A stretch of 64,000 nt of DNA. Source: Volvariella volvacea V23. Its lineage: Eukaryota > Basidiomycota > Agaricomycetes > Agaricales > Pluteaceae. The DNA is taken from positions 863,551 through 927,550 of the forward strand of contig KB722738.1 of assembly GCA_000349905.1 (NCBI GenBank), written 5' to 3'. The notes beneath the pieces are model-generated. The model worked only from the letters and a program-made list of their open reading frames with translations, had not been told where the DNA came from and searched no databases. Shown in pieces: positions 56,749 to 64,000 of this stretch. The translations under genes were made by a program, and so were the position numbers. Each line of letters opens with the position of its first letter. Position 1 is the first letter of the stretch.

Positions 56749-59189
56749 TTAGTATGGCAACAAACACACAATACCAGCCTGAAGAACTAGGGGAGCGTAG
56801 ACGATACAGACAAATGGTGCAAACCAACTACCTAGCAGCTGCCATTCATGTATTGCTGCCTTGATCTCTCCATGATCAAGCAATAACCAACCAAGACCAA
56901 GGAATGCATACGCAAAATATTTGGCAACCCGAGGCAGAGCCCTTGAACTGGGTGACGATACTGATAGTGGGATACCAAGTAAAATGGCTAGTGCGGCGGC
57001 CAGGGAGAAGTTTAAGACAGACGTGATGGAAATAATAGACGAAGCAAGGCAGAGATTGAAAGCCTTTACTAAGGACGAAGTGGGTGCTTCCAAGGTGAAT
57101 GGGTCATCGCGGACAGGGAATATCACGAACAAAGCTGGTGGTAAAACCGTTAGTACAACAAAAAGCACTGGAGCTAAGGTCTGAGGTTTGATGAGCGAAA
57201 TGATAACAAGCCAAGACATATAGCAGAAGCTTACCGTTACATCTCGTAGGAAGCAAGTGCTCGTTGCAAAAGCAAAAAGACCGTAGCCAATGGTATGTGT
57301 GAGGAGGAGGAGAAATATAACGTAGGGGATAGGTCTTTTGCGTCGGGTCCATTCTGGAGTACCCTTCACACCTGCGCCGGAAGAGTTGGTCCTGATGCGA
57401 ATCCAGGCCGCATCTGTCCATTCCCTTAACCCCCCAAACATAATCGCAATACTAACCGTGATGGCACTAGGGAGGTAGTTGCCAATTTTAAGAAAACGGT
57501 CAGGAGCAGCTAGTATATAAAAGAAAAAAGATGCGTGTAGACGCTCTAGCAGGTTATTTGCGGTGCGTAAACTGGATTCAACTATCCTGCTCACGCGGGT
57601 GAGCGAGGTACTTTGCAGCTGTGTAGGATTGCCGTACCGGCCCATTGCCCAAAAACCGTGCGGTCCTGTGGCTGGTACTCCAAATAGCGTTATAGCATCA
57701 ACTCGATACCTGTTCACCCCGGTCAGATAGGGACCCAAAGTCAGTGTATAGTACTCACTGGTGAAACAGGCCATGAACACCACTGGGGCGCCCACGAACC
57801 TGATATTCTGTGTGACGTAGGATATTTCTAGCATGGAAAGCAAATCTTTGGATTTGAGGAGAATCTCTCATGGATTGCGGAAGCCATTGAGGGATGAACT
57901 CCAGTTCAGAGCGGCGAGCTAGGAATTCACGGGCGTCCAGGTGATCGTACAGTGTTACGGGTACGGATGTGTAGATTCTAGAAATGCGTTGAACGGAATT
58001 GAGAAGGTCCTGGTTAGGAAGGCGACCGTTGAGCCCCTCTTCGAGAATCAGATCGAAATCTGCGTATTATAGAGCGGTAAAAGCAGACCATAGAATAAAC
58101 CCAAGTGAGAAAACGAGTGTCCTGGATAGTCGATGTTCAGAGCTGTCCAGATCACTCCAGACGACAGTGCTAATGGCTCGGCCACCAAGTCTTTACGCGT
58201 AATCAGGTTCTGGTGAAAGAAATGCCATATCATCACTTACTGGATTGTGGTACGCCGTAGTAGGCGCTAAGCCAGGCCTGCATGCCATGTAGGTAGCCAT
58301 CACTGATGACAAAAATAAGATCTTTGGCCCACATAGGATGTTCTGGGAACTAATCAGCCTAGGTATCCTTGCTGCGATACAGAGTCTTACGCTTGAGTGA
58401 TTTCGCAAGTGTAAGAACATTGGAAACTCCACGCAGGTTCAAGGTGCCGCCACCTTCACCAATCCGGCTGAGCCAAGACGCACTAATGACGATGGCCTCT
58501 GTCCCCGAAACGCGAGGGGATGATAAAATAGCGTAGGCATTGACACCATCGAGCTTCTGTCCAAATCAATTCAGGAGGTTCCAAATAGCAACCCAATTGA
58601 GGACACTGACATCATCATTTAATTTGAAAGAATAGCTTTGGGTTGATGAAGAAAGGCCAATATGGCTGAGGGTATTCGCGAAAAAATCTGCACGTCTTGG
58701 AATGACGACAGTCATTGAGAAACGTAGGAAATTCACTGGGTAAACTCACTCAGCGCTGCTCGCATTTCGATCTCTTAACGCCTCTAATTCCTCTAATAAT
58801 TTGTCCGCCTGGTGGACGTCCGCCCAATTCCAACGCGTAGTTGCCTGGCCCTCTTGGTTAATGAGGGTTGGAAGCTTGCCATATAGACACACCTGTCCTG
58901 GGAGAAGGGCATTTTCATCAATGTATGTGAATCGACTGAGGTTCCTTTCTGGTAGCAATAGCATCCAAAGGTAGCCAACAACGAATAAAACGAAGCTACG
59001 GCCAGTGAGTGCATGGAAGTTGTGTTAGTCGTCATATGCGTACCGAATCCGCGTCAAATGACGTGAAAGGGCCTTGATTGCGGCCTCGCGTCTTTTTATG
59101 CGTAGCTCGGTGGCATTTGGAGGTGAAAGGCGTTGCTTGAGGGCGTTCAGGGCACGACGAAGTGGATGTCTGGAGGCAAGGTCAGTCAT
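56749..59189 (-). CDS. GAA1: GPI transamidase component GAA1
   Basis: Subunit of the ER complex that attaches GPI anchors to proteins such as the cupredoxin-like protein in this window. N-terminus MTDLASRHPLRRALNALKQR, then a first membrane helix (SFVLFVVGYLWMLLLPERN) and the luminal domain (TYIDENALLPGQV, WNWADVHQADKLLEELEALR). Near 57540-57840, LRTANNLLERLHASFFFYIL and KIGNYLPSAITVSIAIMFGG match the GAA1 family closely. The last 270 residues hold several hydrophobic helices and end LLPY. Multiple introns in the first half; the final exon (57843 region to 56749) is long. Divergent with the USP gene, 119 bp between starts. Confidence 0.92.
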
Positions 59190-59308
59190 GCGCGCAGGAG
59201 GAGGTTGAGTGAGTCCCGGACCGGCAACTCAGATTTAATTTGTGGGAGTACATGACGTGAATCACTACAGCTCTCTGCCCCTCGCCCCCGCCTGTCTCTA
59301 CATCCTCA

Positions 59309-62300
59309 ATGCCACTCAAACGCAAACGACGACCGTCCCCACATGCCAGGGCACCGGAGTCAGCTGTCTCATCGAACAAGTTGCTTGTTTCTAGACCTGG
59401 TGCCTCCCTGTGGGGTTGGGTTGGTAGTGAAGTATTCACTCCAGATCAAATAACCAGGGAGCACATTCTAGCAACATGCGGGTTCTCGAAGGCCAGAAAT
59501 TACGCGTTCTGCCCCAATAAATATCGCGTTGCGCGGCAGTCAGGCCATGACGACTCTGGCGCCAGCGAGGAAGACGTGATCATCGTTTCAGACGACGACA
59601 ATCCTCAGTGCTCCAAGATCAAGTGCAGACTCAATCCAAATTGCCTAAATTATCTCGGGCAAGAGAAGTGGGAGGATGCAGGTGCGTGGAACGCCTTGCG
59701 TCCGGCGTACATAACATGGAATTCCGCAGCCAAGGCTCGAAAGGCCTTTATAAAGGTTGCAGCATTAGGAGAGGACCCTCATGGTCAATCCAGGGTTCCA
59801 CAACTTCCTGTTGGTTTGAAGGTGAATCTGTTAACACATCGTACCTGTATTACCGTATCTCATAACGCCGACCGCTAGAACCTTGGTGCTACGTGCTATG
59901 CCAACGCCTCGCTTCAGGTAGGCTATTGTACCCAGGCGCTAGCTTTCACTGATACAGATTAGGTCTGGTTTCGTGACTTGGCTTTCCGTAAAGGTGTCTA
60001 TGCCTGCCATGTGCCTATCACAGAAGATGGCAAGCACAAGGTTTGTCTACTTATACCCTAGCTACTCCTATATCTCCTGATTGGCACTTCAGGAATCACC
60101 CATATTTCAGCTTCAAGTAACATTTTCGGCACTACAAGCTGGCGCACTTAAGGTCTATAACCCTACTAAACTCGTGGAGAGTCTGCAACTGCGGACTTCA
60201 GAACAACAGGATGCGCAGGAGTATGTATCTAGAATTGGCCAGAATTCAGGAATCTGAACTGCATCATCGTAGATTCTCCAAACTTTTCTTGTCGCACCTG
60301 GACTCAGAACTCAGAAAACAGCAACTCCCTAGTTTGAAATCACTTATTGCTACGCAGGTAGATGCAAGTTGGCTAATCCGGTACTTATATGATCAACACC
60401 ATTTAGTTTGAAGGCAAGCAAGTTTATGGTACTGAGTGCCATGATTGCCACCAACGATCCGAACGAGAAGCTGGCTTCTTAGAGCTTGAAGTCAGCTTTG
60501 AGGTCAGCTATGTTCTTAATCCGTCCTTCCTAGATGTTGTTTGTACTGAAGCACCTAATTATCTAGGATAATGCACAGCTTGAAGCGTGTATTGAATCAT
60601 CTCTCCACACAGAAACTTTGACGGGTGAAAATCAGTAAGTCCCAGATCAACCCGTCGGCAATAACTAAGACGCAATACAAGGTACCACTGCTCGCGTTGC
60701 GATAAATTGCGCGACGCCACTCGTTACGTAGAACTCAGGGAATTACCACCTGTTCTGCATTTCTCATTGCTTCGTTTTGTCTATAATCTTTCCACCATGA
60801 CCCGAAGAAAGTCCAAGCACACAATCAATTTTCCAACCACATTAGATATGACCCGATTCGTTGCTCGAGGAGGGCCACAGAAAGGGATCTCGTACATGTA
60901 CGAACTTCGTGGTATTTTGCTTCATAAGGGGTCTAGTGCCTATCACGGACATTATGAAGCTCAAATCTTTGACACAGAGTGAGCAGATCATCGATCAACA
61001 TATCCCACGTACTGACGCCATTGGCAGAGCCCAATCCTGGTTCCAATTCAATGACGAGACCGTGACAAAGATAGATGCGCCTGGAGATGCCCAGAATTCC
61101 AAATCTCAAGAGGATGACGTGAAGAGGTTCGTGTTCGATAACCTCTAGAGACACAATTGACCGACGTCTGTATAAAGAAGTAGCAGCTCTAAAGTCAACA
61201 AAAATAATAAGTCCAAGCGGAGAAGGATCCAAGACAGCGATGATGAACCGGAAAGGTTAGTGGTCCGGTTCGTGGAGCATCGATATGATTGTAACCGACA
61301 TGCAGATGCAGAGCCCCTCATGCCAGATAGTAAGTTTGTTCGGTATTGCTTCCCATTCACACTGACCCCCCACGGCCAAAGCATTCCCTCTAAAGACGCA
61401 TACATGCTGGTCTATGTGCGTCGTGACGCAATCAATCACGATGATACAGTCAATCAACCTAAGTTGAACGTAGCTCCACCGCCCACCGCTCTAGAAGTTG
61501 TTGAAGCGTTGAATCTAGAGCATGATTCTTTGTGTAAAGCATATCAACAACGGTAAGGCTCCTTCAACTTGCACAAGAACATCTTTTTAATCCGACCCCG
61601 ACAGTGAGCAAGGGGCCCACCAAAAGTTTGACGCTCTCCTCGGACGAGTCGCCGATATATATCGATCATGGAGTTTGGCCAGCTCTGATGAGGTAATTCT
61701 TAACTACCTCAATCAGAACGAGGTACTTACCTGGGAGTAAACACAGGAATCTATTGTGGTTAGCCAGGATGCATTGGAGAGCTGGTTGAGCACTCATTGG
61801 TTGGAGCGCGCATTTGGAGCGCAAAGCGAGCAAGAGAGCGACACTGAAAAGCCGGAACAAGGTGTTGTGCAGATACCAGTTGAGAATCTACTCTGCCCAC
61901 ACCATTTGCTCGATCCTGCACGATCCAGTAGCATGAAACGGCTGCACAAAGTGAGCGTGTGGTGATTAGGCATATATCACGTGCTCACCCCTCTAAAAGA
62001 GTGCATACGAAGCGATAAAGAATGACACCCGCTGCACCTTCGTCCCGGAATTAACGCCCGATGATGTGTGTGTGGAGTGTGTAAAGGCCATGTTCCAAGG
62101 TATGATCAGCTGTTGTATCTCCACACAAGTGATCTAATGCCTTCAGTCAGAACGGCTGTACGAACAAGAACATCCAAAGCTTGTACGCGAATTTGACCTA
62201 GTGTCTAATTTTCCACCCGAAGGTGAAGGATACTGGATATCAAAATCGTGGCTTAAAGGTATATTTTTATTCTCGCATATTAAGAATACCCATTAATCAC

Positions 62301-63830
62301 CCGTTCAGATTGGAAGTTAGCTAGGCCAAAAATGCACATAATCTCTGAAGGGGACCCACCCCCTGATTCCCAACTGTACGGAAGTCATGTTCGTTGTGAG
62401 CATGGTTATCTGGCCCCCAATCCAACGCAACGCCGTGCCATCACTAGTGAAGTAGGTTTCCAATTTACCTTCATCTCTGTCCAGTAGTTTATACCCGATA
62501 TCAGGCAGCGTCGTTATTGAAAAGCATCTTCCCATCATGGGTACCCGTGCCCATGACAGTAGAACTGTGCGTAATTTGTAACGACCTAAACCAAGTGTCT
62601 AGGGAAGATAGACGGGAGCTTCGTAAGCGTGCAGATGAGGAAAAGGTAATATGACTGTTGGTTGATTTCACTAGCTTTTTAACCAGTCGATCCAGGGACA
62701 ACTCGTGTCGCTCTACGCAAATGCCTCAATAAGCCACTTGACAGTCCCGCTTAATGTGCCTTGTGCTATCATAGCGATCCAATTTATAAAAGCTTGGAAC
62801 AAATGGCTGGTACGTCCAACCGAAGTACCACGACCGGAACGGATAGACAACGACAAGCTGATCTGCGCCCACGACCTATTGGCATACGACCCCAATCACT
62901 CGAGCTTTAGTTCCTCGTTTATGCTCGTACCACAGACTGATTGGGATATTTTATCACACGTGTAAGGCAATTGAAGTGTCTGGATCATTCTCTCTCTGAT
63001 TTTATCCTAAGATATCCAAGCCCGCCCAAGGTTCTGGTTGAGAAACGCATAGACGATGAGGGCCATATACGATTCTCACATGATCTTGGAGTCTGTCACG
63101 AGTGTCATTGCAAGCGGTATGTCAATGCATTCTTCACCACGGCCAAACTATTGAGAGTGTTCAGGCTGTATGATTGGGAGAGTACTGAGATCACCATTCG
63201 ATTATGGGGAACTAAAAACCCCCTGGAAGCATCCAAAGAAAAGTCATCCCAGAAACAAATTATTACGTATTCCCGCAAAGCTGGTTCCAGACAATCGAAA
63301 CGTCTGCGGGGCGTGAAAGAACTTGGTGAACGCCGCAAACTCACTGTATCCAAGGCCATAACCCTGAAAGACATTAAAGTCATGGTTAGTTCCTGTATTT
63401 CCGCTTTACTCTCACAGCTCTCACAATAGCCTTGAAGTTGCAAGAAGAGCTTGATGTCCCAACCATCCATCAGAAGATATTTTATCAGGGCCAAGAATTA
63501 ACCGACAATTCAGTCACAATGGCCTGCCTTAAAATTGCAGCCAATGATACCTTTGATATGCAAGAAGAGAAGGAGATTCTCGACATTGACGACGACGACG
63601 ATACGGATGAAGCTCCGACTAAACGGCGACGAGAGATCGAACGCGGTTTTGGCGGAACACTACTCGTGGGGACTCTGGATTATATACCTCCCCCAACGAG
63701 CTCTCGAGACGTGTCAGTATCAGCTGAGAGCATCCCCGGGGATGATGTTGGTGTTGCTTGTCCCACATGCACTTATCTAAACCCTGATATGACGGCGACG
63801 GCCTGCGCGATGTGTTACACAAAATTTTAA
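59309..63830 (+). CDS. USP48: USP48-type ubiquitin carboxyl-terminal hydrolase
   Basis: Cysteine deubiquitinase of the USP class. First exon 59309-59821 (171 residues) contains the pre-catalytic motif CRLNPNCLNYLGQEKWEDAG typical of USP48 relatives. The catalytic Cys177 lies in NLGATCYANASLQ (exon starting 59879) and the His in SSAYHGHYEAQIFD. Zinc-binding pairs are CHDCHQ and YHCSRCDKL; ELPPVLHFSLLRFVYNLSTM is the USP core. A long middle region follows, with a Cys-containing block near 61890-62110. Then comes a ubiquitin-like domain (LKLQEELDVPTIHQKIFYQG) and, at the very end, a RanBP2/NZF finger, CPTCTYLNPDMTATACAMC. More than 20 introns; about 1,100 residues by estimate. Confidence 0.9.
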
Positions 63831-64000
63831 CCTTTCTGCCTGGGGTTCATTTACCCAGGTGTAGTTATAGTAAGTCTCGTACCCATTACACGCATGTACT
63901 TTCACTTGTACACGTCTTTTTACAACATTTCAGAGTGGAGCAGGGATAAATGGGGATAGAGAGAACACTACACTGTATATGTAAAACGTAAAAAAGAATG

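Noticed and set aside
1..64000. Secondary-metabolite or CAZyme cluster around the copper radical oxidase and cupredoxin genes
   Set aside because: No polyketide synthase, NRPS, terpene synthase, P450, transporter or regulator is nearby; the neighbours are housekeeping genes.
1..64000. Transposable elements or viral insertion
   Set aside because: I found no transposase, reverse transcriptase, integrase, long terminal repeat or viral polymerase motif in any frame.

Overview
The window is nuclear DNA of a filamentous basidiomycete, most probably an agaricomycete (mushroom-forming class). The signs are very many short GT-AG introns (about 48-60 nt, several exons of only 10-16 nt), pyrimidine-rich 5' leaders, closely packed genes on both strands, and families typical of this group: a glyoxal-oxidase-like copper radical oxidase, a DUF6593-type protein, a cupredoxin-like GPI protein and a TKL-type kinase. 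I cannot name the species. Exon structures were rebuilt by hand from splice signals, reading frame and family knowledge; a stated length means that all exon phases closed.

Layout. 1-5 kb: two tandem G-protein gamma subunit genes, a mitochondrial thioredoxin (-), and a secreted cupredoxin-like protein. 5-15 kb, all +: myotubularin phosphatase, S-adenosylmethionine synthetase, amidophosphoribosyltransferase (ADE4, whose start codon is split by an intron), and a copper radical oxidase. 15-26 kb: PNO1/DIM2 (-), DUF6593 protein (-), a large SAP-SAP-kinase protein (+), a URI/Bud27-like protein (-) and TIM54 (+). 26-37 kb: the meiotic helicase MER3/HFM1 (-), CKS1 (+), and the insulin-degrading-enzyme-like protease STE23 (-). 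37-44 kb: an orphan gene, tRNA-Ser(AGA), an inositol polyphosphate 5-phosphatase (-), a beta-carbonic anhydrase (-), and RPL7 (-) with a probable box C/D snoRNA in an intron. 44-50 kb: an aldo-keto reductase, a truncated paralogue and an intact copy of a single-pass membrane protein gene, CHMP7 and HSP12 (-). 50-64 kb: OTU1 deubiquitinase, AP endonuclease (-), SAM37/metaxin, TAF7, GAA1 (-) and a USP48-type deubiquitinase.

The gene set is largely housekeeping: ribosome biogenesis (PNO1, RPL7, snoRNA), mitochondrial import (TIM54, SAM37), membrane traffic and phosphoinositides (myotubularin, 5-phosphatase, CHMP7, GAA1), ubiquitin removal (OTU1, USP48-like), transcription (TAF7), DNA repair and meiosis (AP endonuclease, MER3) and cell cycle (CKS1). 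Many neighbours alternate divergent/convergent with 119-183 bp shared promoters and 43-143 bp between stop codons. I see no transposon, CRISPR array, secondary-metabolite cluster or viral insertion.

Most unusual points: the start codon of ADE4 interrupted by an intron; a SAP-domain kinase-like protein whose beta-3 lysine is serine although HRD and DFG are intact; a snoRNA candidate in an RPL7 intron with a 13-nt guide against 25S rRNA; tandem G-gamma genes with different CaaX boxes; and five TGACG cores in the HSP12/OTU1 divergent promoter.
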